From positions 6,248 to 70,247 of the forward strand of contig JAXLWN010000036.1 in the NCBI GenBank assembly GCA_046328475.1: a stretch of DNA of 64,000 nucleotides, given 5' to 3'. Below the pieces are notes generated by a model. That model saw nothing but the letters and a program-made list of their open reading frames with translations, made no database searches and was not told the DNA's origin. The translations under genes were made by a program, and so were the position numbers. Source of the DNA: CADCWN01 sp046328475. GTDB taxonomy: Bacteria > Chloroflexota > Chloroflexia > Thermomicrobiales > CADCWN01. Below, one piece after another: positions 8,931 to 16,982 of the stretch. Each line of letters begins with the position of its first letter. The stretch's first letter is position 1.

Positions 8931-9170
8931 ATGGACCAACTGCAACAGCTGGTCGAGTACATGGCTGCGGGGCTGGTCGATCGCCCCGAGGAGGTCCACG
9001 TCGATAGTCGGCGGCGCGGCCCGCTGGTGACGCTGCACCTGCGCGTGGCCGAGGATGAGCTGGGCCGGGTGATCGGCAAGGGTGGGCGGATCGCGAAGTC
9101 GATGCGGACGATGGTCGGCATCGTCGCCGCGCGCCAGGGGCTGCGCGTGACCCTGGAAATCGAAGGCTGA
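8931..9170 (+). CDS. khpA: KH-domain RNA-binding protein KhpA
   Basis: The 79-residue protein (from MDQLQQLVEYMAAGLVDRPEEV) is a single KH domain with the signature DELGRVIGKGGRIAKSMRTMV, where the GKGG loop binds RNA. KhpA-type proteins (YlqC family) usually sit between rpsP and rimM, as here, and act with KhpB/Jag on cell size and small-RNA metabolism in Firmicutes. The ATG at 8931 is preceded by GGGGAGGCG. The intergenic space to rpsP is 42 bp, and rimM begins two bases after the stop. Confidence 0.95.
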   Translation: MDQLQQLVEYMAAGLVDRPEEVHVDSRRRGPLVTLHLRVAEDELGRVIGKGGRIAKSMRTMVGIVAARQGLRVTLEIEG

Positions 9171-9172
9171 TT

Positions 9173-9886
9173 GTGTCGGATACCCCGCGAGATTCGCCTG
9201 CTGAGCAGCAACCCAACGCAACTGAGCATCCCGCGCCGAGCGACGCCACGCGCACGCCGAGTGGGTCCACCGCCCGGCGCGGGCGTGGGCGGGTCAGGGT
9301 GGCGGCTGGGGGTGCGGCTGCGCCCGCGCTGCGTCGCCGCACGACCGCGCCGAGTGGTCCGCCGCCGATCCCCGAGCGGTCGCCCGCACCGGAGCACCTG
9401 ATTGTGGGGCGGATTAGTGCCGTGCATGGGGTGCGCGGGGAGTTCCGGATGGCGATCATCACCAATCACCCGGAGCATCTGCGGCAGATTCGCACCATCT
9501 TCCTCGGCGAGGGGCGCGAACCGTTCCGGTTGGCGCGGCTGCGCCCGAATCCGAGCGGGAAGGAAGCGCTGGTGAAGCTGGCGGGGCTCGATTCGCCGGA
9601 GGAGGTCGCCGACCGGCGCGGGCAGCTGGTCCGCATCGCGCTCGCCGACGCGCCGCTGCTGCCGGAGGGGGAGTATTACCACTACCAACTCCTGGGGATT
9701 GATGTGGTGGATGAGGCGGAGACGTTTCTGGGGCGGGTGGCGGAGATCATCGAGACCGGGGCGAACGATGTGTACGTGGTGCGCGGCCCGGCGGGCGAGG
9801 TGCTGCTGCCGGTGATCGAGGGAGTGATCCTTTCGGTCGATCCGGTGGGCGGGCGGATGGTGGTGCGGCAGCCGGAGTATTACTGA
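9173..9886 (+). CDS. rimM: Ribosome maturation factor RimM with long N-terminal extension
   Basis: The RimM domain begins near residue 75 (LIVGRISAVHGVRGEFRMAI), and the C-terminal PRC-barrel part contains YYHYQLLGIDVV and GANDVYVVRGPAGEVLLPVI. RimM binds S19 and helps to mature the 3' domain of 16S rRNA. The first 70 or so residues are rich in Ala, Pro, Arg and Thr and look disordered. The frame opens at a GTG two bases after the khpA stop, which suits translational coupling, but an internal start nearer residue 70 cannot be excluded. The gene is followed by a repeat and a terminator-like hairpin. Confidence 0.95.
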   Translation: MSDTPRDSPAEQQPNATEHPAPSDATRTPSGSTARRGRGRVRVAAGGAAAPALRRRTTAPSGPPPIPERSPAPEHLIVGRISAVHGVRGEFRMAIITNHPEHLRQIRTIFLGEGREPFRLARLRPNPSGKEALVKLAGLDSPEEVADRRGQLVRIALADAPLLPEGEYYHYQLLGIDVVDEAETFLGRVAEIIETGANDVYVVRGPAGEVLLPVIEGVILSVDPVGGRMVVRQPEYY

Positions 9887-9914
9887 GCGGCCCCGTGGCG
9901 GTTGCCCCAAGGCA

Positions 9915-9987
9915 TGTGCCCCAAGGTCTGAAGACCTGGGCTGAAGGCTCGCTGCGGTTCGCCGCAAAGTCCGCCTGCGCGGACTGA
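9915..9987 (+). repeat. Multi-hairpin REP-like element A, copy 1
   Basis: The element has three short dyads in a row: AGGTCTGAAGACCT, GCTGCGGTTCGCCGC and AGTCCGCCTGCGCGGACT. The last arm recurs in most copies of this family (for example at 24039, 26932 and 43607). It lies just downstream of rimM. Confidence 0.7.
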
Positions 9988-10038
9988 CTATCCCAACGGC
10001 TGCTGCCCACGATAGCGTTATTCATCTGCAGCACAAAA

Positions 10039-10071
10039 CGCGGCCCCGAGGACATCTCCTCGGGGGCCGCG
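10039..10071. terminator. Strong hairpin between convergent rimM and small membrane gene
   Basis: CGCGGCCCCGAGGA (10039-10052) pairs with TCCTCGGGGGCCGCG (10057-10071) around a four-base loop. A-rich bases precede it on the left (CAAAA, giving U on the minus-strand transcript). It lies between two convergent genes and could end transcription of both. Confidence 0.6.
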
Positions 10072-10089
10072 ATTGTGCGCTGGGTGGGG

Positions 10090-10293
10090 TTAGCCGAGGT
10101 AGAGTTGCAGGAGGGCTTCCGGGCCGACTGCGGGGCGGTTGAGGCGGCCGACGATCATGAAGTAGACGACGATGCCGCAGAGGGCGATCAGGATGAAGGG
10201 TAGCAGGAAGCCCAGGACGGCCTGGAGATTCACGCCGCTGGGCGGGATGTCCTCGCCCTTTTCGACGAATGGTAGCGGAATCGGTGCTTTCAT
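10090..10293 (-). CDS. Small single-span membrane protein, unknown function
   Basis: The 67-residue product (starting MKAPIPLPFVEKGEDIPPSG) has one strong membrane segment, AVLGFLLPFILIALCGIVVY, followed by a short Arg/Pro-containing tail. The longer upstream opening of the frame is hydrophilic, has no support, and was not used. I do not recognise a family. Its neighbour on the same strand, 159 bp upstream, is the ABM/sunset protein. Confidence 0.55.
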   Translation of the reverse strand: MKAPIPLPFVEKGEDIPPSGVNLQAVLGFLLPFILIALCGIVVYFMIVGRLNRPAVGPEALLQLYLG

Positions 10294-10451
10294 CTGGACC
10301 CTGCGCTCCTCTCTCACGTCGCGCGATGGTGCGCTCCCCTCGCCACCAGCACGCCCCAATCTGTGTGTTGCGCTGCTCGCCCGTTGCGGGCGAGTCGAAT
10401 GCCGATGTTACTACACACTATACCATGTGCCGTGCCAGGGTCCCATCGCCG

Positions 10452-11060
10452 TTAGCGCGGGGCGCGGAAGCCGGCGGCCTGGGCTTCTTCGGCGCTGGCG
10501 AAGCAGACTTCGGCGTCGGTGCGGTTGTAGAACTGGCTGCCGGGGACGTGGTAGATGAAATCCCCGGAGCGGCTGTGATTCCCCTTGACGGGGTGCGAGG
10601 CGGGACATTGGCCGTCGGTGGGGGCGGCGGTGGCGATCCCGGCCGTGCTGGCGCGCTGGGCGGCCTGGGAGGCGGTGGCGACGCTCGCCGGCTCGGCAGG
10701 CGGCGCGGCGGCTGATGTGGCGGGGGCGAAGCCCATCACCGGCTGGGAAACCTGCGCACCCGGCAGGACTGCGGGCAGGGTGTGGACCTGGTAGACCTCG
10801 ATCACCGGCACGGCGGTGAGGTGCCGGGAGAGGATGTCGCGCACGCGCCATTCGTCGGGCGACCGCTCGTAGGTGTTGACCTGTTCGAGCGTGTCCCAGT
10901 GGGTGAGGATGATGTATTCGCCGCTCGATTCGTCGCAGAGCAGCGAGATGGTTTGCAGGCCGGGTTGGCGTCGCATGATCGGCGCGATCTGGTCGGCCAA
11001 CTCCTCGGCCAATTCCGCGAAGCCCTGTGAGAGGTTGATCCGTTCGATCCGCGCGTACAT
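10452..11060 (-). CDS. ABM-domain protein with C-terminal sunset-type domain
   Basis: Residues 1-95 form an antibiotic biosynthesis monooxygenase-like ferredoxin fold (MYARIERINLSQGF, ADQIAPIMRRQPGLQTISLL, YIILTHWDTLEQVNTYERS). A linker rich in Ala, Pro and Thr spans about 105-150. The C-terminus, CPASHPVKGNHSRSGDFIYH followed by VPGSQFYNRTDAEVCFASAEEAQAAGF, matches the sunset-domain pattern with its two Cys and the SHPVKGN and HVPG motifs. The combination is unusual; ABM proteins are normally about 100 residues. The start was set at MYARIER where the domain begins. No enzymatic role can be assigned. Confidence 0.75.
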   Translation of the reverse strand: MYARIERINLSQGFAELAEELADQIAPIMRRQPGLQTISLLCDESSGEYIILTHWDTLEQVNTYERSPDEWRVRDILSRHLTAVPVIEVYQVHTLPAVLPGAQVSQPVMGFAPATSAAAPPAEPASVATASQAAQRASTAGIATAAPTDGQCPASHPVKGNHSRSGDFIYHVPGSQFYNRTDAEVCFASAEEAQAAGFRAPR

Positions 11061-11111
11061 GCGACTCCTCATTCGTCCCAAGCAATAACTGACAACGCGC
11101 GCATAGTACCA

Positions 11112-11147
11112 CATGAATGTAGAATGGAGAATGAAGAATGGAGAAAT
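11112..11147 (+). repeat. Short tandem repeat array, AGAATGG type, left arm
   Basis: Four to five imperfect copies of the heptamer GAATGGA/GAATGAA lie immediately before the four-helix bundle gene. The reverse complement of the same unit forms the array at 11568-11597 on the other side of that gene. Confidence 0.75.
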
Positions 11148-11158
11148 GAGGCAAAGCC

Positions 11159-11557
11159 ATGGGGAACGGTCGGTTTACCGGGGAGAGACGGGATATTCAG
11201 GCGCGGGCGTTTGACTTTGCGGTGCAGATTGTGCGCCTGCACCAGAGGATTGCGCGGCAGGGGCCGGAGGGGAGGGTGATTGGCAGCCAGCTGTTGCGAT
11301 CGGGAGCGTCGATTGGGGCAAACCTGGAAGAGGCAGCCGCAGGGCATAGTCGTGCAGACTTTATTGCGAAGTGCGTTGTTGCGTTGAAGGAGGCCAGAGA
11401 GACGCATTACTGGCTACGATTGATTGCTGCATGCGGGATCGCGGGCCAGCAAGACCTTGCTCCGCTCACTGCGGAGGCGAACGCGTTGGTAGCAATTCTC
11501 ACGGCGATTGTGAAGAACGCACGACTTCCCGCTGGGCCGACAGGTTCCACGGACTAA
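11159..11557 (+). CDS. Four-helix bundle protein (23S rRNA intervening-sequence protein family)
   Basis: The 132-residue protein has the family pattern: FDFAVQIVRLHQRI, GSQLLRSGASIGANLEEA, DFIAKCVVALKEARETHYWLRL and a final helix with ANALVAILTAIVKN. The family includes proteins encoded in 23S rRNA intervening sequences and the Avd accessory proteins of diversity-generating retroelements; both are helical, basic nucleic-acid-associated bundles. No reverse transcriptase or variable repeat is nearby, so this is a stand-alone member. It is notable that the gene is bracketed by inverted arrays of one heptamer (11112-11147 and 11568-11597). Confidence 0.9.
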   Translation: MGNGRFTGERRDIQARAFDFAVQIVRLHQRIARQGPEGRVIGSQLLRSGASIGANLEEAAAGHSRADFIAKCVVALKEARETHYWLRLIAACGIAGQQDLAPLTAEANALVAILTAIVKNARLPAGPTGSTD

Positions 11558-11567
11558 CGACCCATTT

Positions 11568-11597
11568 CTTCATTCTCCATTCTCCATTCTCTATTCG
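11568..11597 (+). repeat. Short tandem repeat array, CATTCTC type, right arm
   Basis: Copies of TTCATTC/CATTCTC are the reverse complement of the left array at 11112. The array ends eight bases before the GGAGG that serves the aminotransferase start at 11606. Confidence 0.75.
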
Positions 11598-11605
11598 GAG
11601 GCATC

Positions 11606-12823
11606 ATGGACATTCAGTCACTTCGCGCGGAGACGCCTGGGTGCGCGACGGCGCTGCACTTGAATAATGCGGGGGCGGCGCTGATGCCCCGGCCGGTGTA
11701 TGAGGCGGTGACGGGGCATCTGGCGCGGGAGTATGCGACGGGTGGGTATGAGGCGAAGGATGAGGCGCACGAGCGGGTTGAGGCGGTCTATGGGAGTGTG
11801 GCGCGGTTGTTGAATGCGCAGCCACAGGAGATCGCGATTGTCGAGAATGCGACGCGCGCGTTCGATATGGGGTTCCACGCGATTCCGTTCGAGCCGGGGG
11901 AGGTGATCCTGACGTCGGTGGCGGAGTATGCGTCGAACTACCTGGCGTACCTGCGGATGGCGGAGCAGGTTGGTGTGATCGTGCGGGTGGTGCCGAACGA
12001 TGCGCACGGGCAGCTCGATGTGGCGGCGCTGGAGGGGTTGCTGGATGAGCCCGGGGCGCGCGTGCGGCTGGTGGCGGTTTCGCACATGCCGACGCAGTCG
12101 GGGCTGGTGCAGCCGGCGGCGGCGATCGGGGCGCTGACCAGGGCGCGCGGGGTGCTCTTTTTCCTCGACGCGACGCAGTCGGCGGGGCAGTTGCCGCTCG
12201 ATGTGGGGGCGATTGGCTGCGATCTGCTCTGCTCGACGGGGCGGAAGTATCTGCGCGGGCCGCGCGGGGTGGGGTTCCTCTATGCGCGCGAGGCGGTGTT
12301 GCCGATGCTGGTGCCGCCGTTCATCGATTTGCACGCGGCGACGTGGACGGGCAGTGACACGTACGAGTTGCGCGCGGATGCGCGGCGTTTCGAGAACTGG
12401 GAGTCGAATGTCGCGGGGACGCTGGGGCTCGGGGCGGCGGTTGAGTATGCGCTGGGGTTGGGGGTGGAGGCGATCTGGGAGCGGGTGCGGGAGCTGGCGG
12501 CGCGGCTGCGGGCGGGGCTGGCGGAGATTCCGGGCGTGACGGTCCATGACCGGGGTGAGGGGCGTGGGGGGATCGTGACGTTCACGATCGGGGATGCCGA
12601 TCCGGAGGTGATCAAGGAGGCGCTGCGGGTGCGGCGGGATCGGCCGGATGGGACGGCGACGGCGCGGCCGATCAATGTCTCGACTTCGACGTTCCGGGGG
12701 GCGTTGCACGATTTTGTCGACCGGCCGGTGCGGGCGTGGGTGCGGTCATCGGTGCATTACTACAACAGTGAGGAGGAGTTGGGGGAGTTTCTGGGGGCGG
12801 TGAGGGAGCTGGCGAAGTGCTGA
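11606..12823 (+). CDS. Class V aminotransferase (cysteine desulfurase/isopenicillin-N-epimerase-like)
   Basis: The 405-residue protein is a PLP enzyme of fold type I. Visible landmarks are HLNNAGAALMP at the N-terminus, the PLP-binding Asp188 in FFLDATQSAGQLP, and the Schiff-base Lys214 in CSTGRKYLRGPRG. The C-terminal domain has ARPINVSTS and RSSVHYYNSEEEL. The group contains cysteine desulfurases, the C-S lyase of ergothioneine synthesis and epimerases; no NifS/SufS-type Cys loop was recognised, so the substrate is open. The ATG has GGAGG eight bases upstream. The gene ends in an array of GAGTGCT repeats that begins at its last codons. Confidence 0.9.
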   Translation: MDIQSLRAETPGCATALHLNNAGAALMPRPVYEAVTGHLAREYATGGYEAKDEAHERVEAVYGSVARLLNAQPQEIAIVENATRAFDMGFHAIPFEPGEVILTSVAEYASNYLAYLRMAEQVGVIVRVVPNDAHGQLDVAALEGLLDEPGARVRLVAVSHMPTQSGLVQPAAAIGALTRARGVLFFLDATQSAGQLPLDVGAIGCDLLCSTGRKYLRGPRGVGFLYAREAVLPMLVPPFIDLHAATWTGSDTYELRADARRFENWESNVAGTLGLGAAVEYALGLGVEAIWERVRELAARLRAGLAEIPGVTVHDRGEGRGGIVTFTIGDADPEVIKEALRVRRDRPDGTATARPINVSTSTFRGALHDFVDRPVRAWVRSSVHYYNSEEELGEFLGAVRELAKC

Positions 12824-12957
12824 GTGCTGAGTGCTGAGTGCTGAGTGAGGACGAACGGGCGAACGGGCGAACGGGCGATGACCGATAGGGATGGACCGCA
12901 CCCCGTCGCCTGCGGGCGGCACCCTTCTTCCGGCGGTTGGGAGAGGGGCGGGTAGTG
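12816..12957 (+). repeat. Repeat cluster: GAGTGCT array, CGAACGGG array and C-rich dyad
   Basis: Copies of GAGTGCT (12816-12845) overlap the last codons of the aminotransferase. Copies of CGAACGGG follow (12849-12879). Then comes a dyad of the type CCGCACCCCGTCGCC...GGCGGC...GAGAGGGGCGGG (12893-12957), related to elements at 21788, 38336, 41759 and 56089. The 290-bp gap to the next gene holds no coding sequence that I can support. Confidence 0.65.
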
Positions 12958-13111
12958 CGGAAGAGGGGCGGGGGGATGGGGTGGCATGTGGGTGTTTCAA
13001 TCGCCAGCTGCTCTCGCGGTGCTCTCGAGTTGTCGGTATTCGCGATCGGTAGTGCATGGGGTATGATGTGGGCATCGAGCGCAACAGAATAGCAACTCCG
13101 GAGGTGGGGCG

Positions 13112-14668
13112 ATGCGGCACGAGCGCTATGATGTGGTGATCATTGGGGGTGGGGCGGCCGGGTGTGTGCTGGCGGCGCGGCTCAGCGAGGATGCGGGGCG
13201 CACGGTCTTGTTGATTGAGGCGGGGCCGGATTATGGATCTGACCAGGGAGCCTGGCCCGCTGAGCTGCGCGATCCGAGCGGTTTGCAGGTTGATTCGCAT
13301 CCCTGGGGCTATTACCACGCTTACCCTTCCGGCGGTCAGCCGATGCACTTGCCGCGTGCGCGCATTCTGGGCGGATCGACGACGATCAATGGCTGCATCT
13401 GGCTGCGCGGTTCGCGCATTGACTACGATGGTTGGGCCGCGCGCGGCAATCCGGGGTGGGGCTTTGCTGAGTTGTTGCCATATTTTCGACGCGCAGAGTC
13501 GGATCCCTTTGCCGCTGCGTCGCCGTTGCATGGTGCCGATGGCCCGGTGCCGGTCTGGCGACTCGCCGCCGAGGCGATGACGCCGGTTGACCGGGCGCTG
13601 CTGGCGACGGCGGAGGAGCTCGGCTTCGATCCGACGCCCGATCTCAATGATGCGGCCGATCAGCGGCCGAGCGTGGGGCCAGCGCCGAAGAATATCGCCG
13701 ACGGGGCGCGGATGAATGCCGCGTTCACCTACCTCGCGGCGGCGCGGGGGCGGCCGAATCTCGACATCGTGCCCGATACGGCGATCGATCGCGTCGAAAT
13801 CGTGGGGGATCGCGCGGTCGCGGCGCTGGCGACCGATGGGCGGCGCTTCGCGGGCGAGGAGATCGTCCTGGCGGGCGGGGCCTACGGCTCGCCGGCGATG
13901 TTGCTCCGCTCGGGGATCGGTCCGGCGGAACATCTGCGCGAGATGGGCATCCCGGTGGTGCGCGAGCTGCCGGGGGTCGGCGAGCGATTGCTCGATCATC
14001 CGGTTATTCCGGCCGGGATCTATCTGTATCGTGTTGCGCCGGAGGCGGCGGCCGAGATGGGTGCGTTCGTCCCGGCGGCGATCAAGGCGCGGAGCGGGCA
14101 GGTGGCGGAGGATATCGATCTGCACATCTATCCGATCCAATATCGCGACGGGGAGAGCGGCGACTGGTGCCTCACGTTCGCCGTCAGTTTGATGTACTCG
14201 CGGTCGCGTGGCCGGGTGCAGCTGACCGCGAAAGACCCGGCAGCGACGTTGCGGATCGATCACAACTATTGCGGCGATCCGGGTGATCTGGAGGCGCTGT
14301 GCGACGGGGCGCAGATCGTTGAGCGACTGGTGGCGACACCGCCACTGGCCGGGCTGCTGACTCCGGCACCGAATGCGCCGAGCGGCTGGGAGCGGGCGCG
14401 GCTGGGCACGTTGATCCGAGAGACGATCGGGACGACCTACCATCCGTCGAGCACATGCAGCATGGGGCCGACGAGTGACCCGCTGGCGGTGGTGGATGCG
14501 GCTGGCAGGGTACACGGGTTGCGCGGGCTGCGCGTGGCCGATGCTTCGATCTTCCCGACGGGTCCGCGCAGTAACCTGCATTTTCCAGTCGTCGCGGTGG
14601 CCGAACGGTTGGCGCAGGTGATGCGCGACGGGGGTGAGGCTGGTCCGAGAGGGACGGCTGACGATTGA
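13112..14668 (+). CDS. GMC-family flavin oxidoreductase (choline dehydrogenase-like)
   Basis: The 518-residue protein has the N-terminal FAD-binding motif VVIIGGGAAGCVLAARLSED and the GMC signature ARILGGSTTINGCIWLRGS. The second signature is GAYGSPAMLLRSGIGPAEHL. The C-terminal active-site part has TTYHPSSTCSMGP with the catalytic His and ends GPRSNLHFPVVAVAERLAQ. GMC enzymes oxidise alcohols such as choline, glucose or aryl alcohols; the substrate cannot be read from sequence and no betaine aldehyde dehydrogenase is adjacent. GGAGGTGG precedes the ATG by six bases. No signal peptide is seen. Confidence 0.93.
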   Translation: MRHERYDVVIIGGGAAGCVLAARLSEDAGRTVLLIEAGPDYGSDQGAWPAELRDPSGLQVDSHPWGYYHAYPSGGQPMHLPRARILGGSTTINGCIWLRGSRIDYDGWAARGNPGWGFAELLPYFRRAESDPFAAASPLHGADGPVPVWRLAAEAMTPVDRALLATAEELGFDPTPDLNDAADQRPSVGPAPKNIADGARMNAAFTYLAAARGRPNLDIVPDTAIDRVEIVGDRAVAALATDGRRFAGEEIVLAGGAYGSPAMLLRSGIGPAEHLREMGIPVVRELPGVGERLLDHPVIPAGIYLYRVAPEAAAEMGAFVPAAIKARSGQVAEDIDLHIYPIQYRDGESGDWCLTFAVSLMYSRSRGRVQLTAKDPAATLRIDHNYCGDPGDLEALCDGAQIVERLVATPPLAGLLTPAPNAPSGWERARLGTLIRETIGTTYHPSSTCSMGPTSDPLAVVDAAGRVHGLRGLRVADASIFPTGPRSNLHFPVVAVAERLAQVMRDGGEAGPRGTADD

Positions 14669-14869
14669 GACTGCGGCTGGGGTGGCTGCGGCCAACGCAA
14701 GATCAACTGTGTTGGTTGGGTCCAACCAACAATACACCCATGACGCGCAACTGCCAGCCAGCGGCGCGTACAGGCCGCTCTCGGCCAGTGCGAGGAGCTA
14801 TGGTAGATTGATAGTATTGGAATTGGGCGTGTGTGCGCCCGGTGGGTGAATGGTGGAGCGGACGGGGAC

Positions 14870-15283
14870 ATGGAATTTTTGGTGGGGCTGCATTCCCTGT
14901 GGCGCTGGGTGGTGCTGATTGTCGTGGTGGTCGCGCTGGTGCGCGGGGTGATGGGGTGGCTGCGCGGCGGGGCGTGGACGGCGAATGACAAGACGCTGGC
15001 GCTGGTGACGACGATTGTGATGGATTTGCAGTTGTTGCTGGGGTTGGCGGTTTATGGTGGCGGGCAGCACTGGAAGTCGGAGAATTCGAGCACGTTCATC
15101 GCGTATATCCACCCGCTGGTGATGATCGGCGCGATTGTGGTGGTGCATGTGACCAGTATCCTGATTCGGCGCACCGAGCCGGCGAATGCGAAGTTCCGCA
15201 CGCTGACGATCGGCCTGCTCGTCGCGTTCCTGATGATCGGCGGGGCGATTCCGTCGGGCACCTGGTCGCACATCTGGGCCTGA
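14870..15283 (+). CDS. Four-span membrane protein, unknown function
   Basis: The 137-residue protein starts MEFLVGLHSLWRWVVLIVVV and has four hydrophobic segments. Two conserved-looking His (LHSLWRW and FIAYIHPLVM, then VVVHVTSIL) are placed in or near membrane segments, which recalls small cytochrome b-like or CopD-like proteins, but heme binding is speculation. The start at 14870 is preferred to the upstream opening because the hydrophobic protein begins there. The next gene starts nine bases after its stop, so the two are probably co-transcribed. Confidence 0.65.
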   Translation: MEFLVGLHSLWRWVVLIVVVVALVRGVMGWLRGGAWTANDKTLALVTTIVMDLQLLLGLAVYGGGQHWKSENSSTFIAYIHPLVMIGAIVVVHVTSILIRRTEPANAKFRTLTIGLLVAFLMIGGAIPSGTWSHIWA

Positions 15284-15291
15284 GATAGGGA

Positions 15292-16028
15292 ATGTCGGAC
15301 GCGGTGGACATGCCTCGCAGCCTCGTGATCTTCGGTGTGCGCGTGGATGATGTGACCGAGGATGAGGCGGTCGCCCTGTGCGAGCGATTTGTGGCCGAGG
15401 GGCGGCGCAGCGTGGTGACACCAAATCCTGAGATTGTGCTGGCTGCCGGGCGGGACCGGGGGCTGCGCCATGCGCTGGCCCGCGCCGATCTGGCGATCCC
15501 CGATGGTGGGGGGCTGCTGCTGGCGGCGCGCTGGTGGGGGCGGCCGTTCCGCGCCCAGGTGCGGGGGAGCGATCTGACGAATCGGCTGCTGGAGCGGGCG
15601 GTCGCGCGCGGCTGGCGGGTCTTTTTCCTGGGCGGTGCGCCCGGTGTGGCGGAGGCGGCGTCGACGCGCGCGGTGGAGCGCTGGCCGGGGCTGCGCGTGG
15701 CGGGCACGTTCGCCGGGGATGGCGAGGAGTCGGGCGACGAGGCGACGCGCGCGGCGGTGGAGCGGGCGGGGCGAGTCGATCTCTTGCTGGTGGCGTATGG
15801 GGCGTCGCGGCAGGAGCGGTGGATGGCGCGCAATCTACCGCGCCTCGATGTGGGGGTGGCGCTCGGGGTGGGGGGTGCTCGATTTCCTCTCGGGGCGGTG
15901 CCGCGTGCGCTGCGCTGGATGCGCGAGGCGCATTTGGGTGGCTGTTCCGGCTGCTGGTGCAGCCGTGGCGTTTGAAGCGGCAGGTGTTGGCGGCGCGGTT
16001 TTCCCGATGGTGGGGTGGGTGGCGGTGA
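15292..16028 (+). CDS. WecG/TagA/CpsF-family glycosyltransferase, C-terminus frameshifted
   Basis: The first 190 residues are typical: FGVRVDDVTEDEAVALCERF, VVTPNPEIVLAAGRD, ADLAIPDGGGLLLAARWWG, VRGSDLTNRLLERA, WRVFFLGGAPGVAEAA and LLLVAYGASRQERWMARN. Family members transfer N-acetylmannosaminuronic acid or N-acetylmannosamine to lipid-linked intermediates of surface glycans. Near 15875 the similarity moves to another frame (VLDFLSGR), returns for PRALRWMREAHL, then moves again to WLFRLLVQPWRLKRQV and stops at 16028. The plain frame would stop at 15975 with an unrelated Cys-rich tail. Both shifts lie in G-rich runs, so an assembly error is likely. Confidence 0.88.
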
Positions 16029-16042
16029 GGCGGGGGGACGGG

Positions 16043-16166
16043 GAGGCCCCCTAAATCCCCCCAATGCTGGGGGGACTTTAAGGCCGTGGTGGATGCGGAG
16101 GTGTGTGGTTGGGGTGGGGTTGGCCCCCTAAATCCCCCACATGTGGGGGACTTTAACGGGTGGCGG
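16043..16166. repeat. Paired C-run hairpin element, copy 2
   Basis: Units GGCCCCCTAAATCCCCCC...GGGGGGACTTTAA (from 16043) and GGCCCCCTAAATCCCCCA...GGGGGACTTTAA (from 16121) start about 78 bp apart, the same layout as at 7119 and 32132. Confidence 0.75.
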
Positions 16167-16191
16167 GGGTGAAAGTCCGCAGCTATCTGGG

Positions 16192-16240
16192 ACACAAGCA
16201 AGACGGCGGCTCCGCATTGGGGCCGCCGTCTTGCTTGTGT
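16192..16240. terminator. Perfect 19-bp inverted repeat downstream of the DUF805 gene
   Basis: The arms 16192-16210 and 16222-16240 are exact reverse complements (ACACAAGCAAGACGGCGGC) around an 11-base loop. The hairpin begins four bases after the inferred stop of the DUF805 gene on the minus strand. There is no T run, so it may end transcription with help or protect the 3' end of the message. Confidence 0.6.
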
Positions 16241-16243
16241 GGA

Positions 16244-16635
16244 TTAGAGGGTCCAGTGGCTGGTGTTCTCGGGGATGGTTGGCTGCGAGGGCGGGTCCAG
16301 TAGACGGCGAGGATGATGGGGCCGGCGATGGGGACGAGGAGCCAGAGCAGGTGGCCCCAGCTTTCGTCGGCATCGCGGAGGCGGCGGACGCCGACCGCGA
16401 GGGTGGGGAGGAGCGTGATGATGGCGAAGATCGCGGCGAGGACCGAGCCGAGGGTGGCGGTCGGGCCGAGTTGGGCGAAGGAGAAGACGTTGCAGAGGGA
16501 GAGTACGAGGGTGTAGAAGAGCGCGTACCACCAGAACTCGGCGCGGGTTGCGCGCCCCTCGAAGTCGGCGTAGTGGCGCAGGGCGCGGGCTACGGATTCG
16601 AAAAACCCTGGTTGTGTTTGGGCTACCTGGCTCAC
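16244..16635 (-). CDS. DUF805 family membrane protein
   Basis: The protein starts MSQVAQTQPGFFESVARALR and has the DUF805 pattern YADFEGRATRAEFWWYALFYTLV, ITLLPTLAVGVRRLRDADESWGHLLWLLVPIAGPII and VYWTRP. Three to four membrane segments are visible. The plain frame runs through the 19-bp inverted repeat to 16183; a neighbouring frame gives SQPTIPENTSHWTL and a stop at 16244, just before that hairpin, so I take a small frame change near 16290 as likely. The function of DUF805 proteins is unknown. Confidence 0.85.
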
Positions 16636-16734
16636 CTGGATACCTCCTCAATGCGGGCTGGGACGGGGCGGACAAGCGCCGCTCGGCGGTGCTCGAACCT
16701 GGTCGAGCCGTCGCAGATTCATTTACGCGGTTAC

Positions 16735-16793
16735 ACCGGGACTGAAGTCCCGGCGAAGGGCTGCGGCCACGAAGTCCGCCTCCGCAGACTGGG
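16735..16793 (+). repeat. Multi-hairpin REP-like element A, copy 2
   Basis: This 59-bp copy differs from the part of copy 3 at 18757-18815 by a single base. Its dyads are CCGGGACTGAAGTCCCGG and AGTCCGCCTCCGCAGACT. It lies upstream of the DUF805 gene, in the 350-bp gap before pgi, where no gene is seen. Confidence 0.8.
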
Positions 16794-16982
16794 ATCCATT
16801 CGATGAGGGTCGGTTTCGTGGTTCTGTAGGGCCTGCGAAGCTGGGTCCGCGTGCGGGGATAGTCAGGGGTGCGTGAAAGGCGTGGGCTGTGGGATGAGTG
16901 GGCTGCGTGGGGCGCGGGATGGTAGTAGACTGGTGGGGCGTTCCGCGCTTTCCGATGTCCCGCCTGAAAGGAGCAGATAGCC

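Noticed and set aside
11159..11557. A diversity-generating retroelement around the Avd-like four-helix gene
   Set aside because: No reverse transcriptase, template repeat or variable repeat was found nearby.
12746..14737. A 663-residue open frame on the minus strand across the GMC oxidoreductase gene
   Set aside because: It is the antisense of a clearly recognised gene, is Arg/His/Pro-rich as expected for GC-rich antisense frames, and shows no domain.
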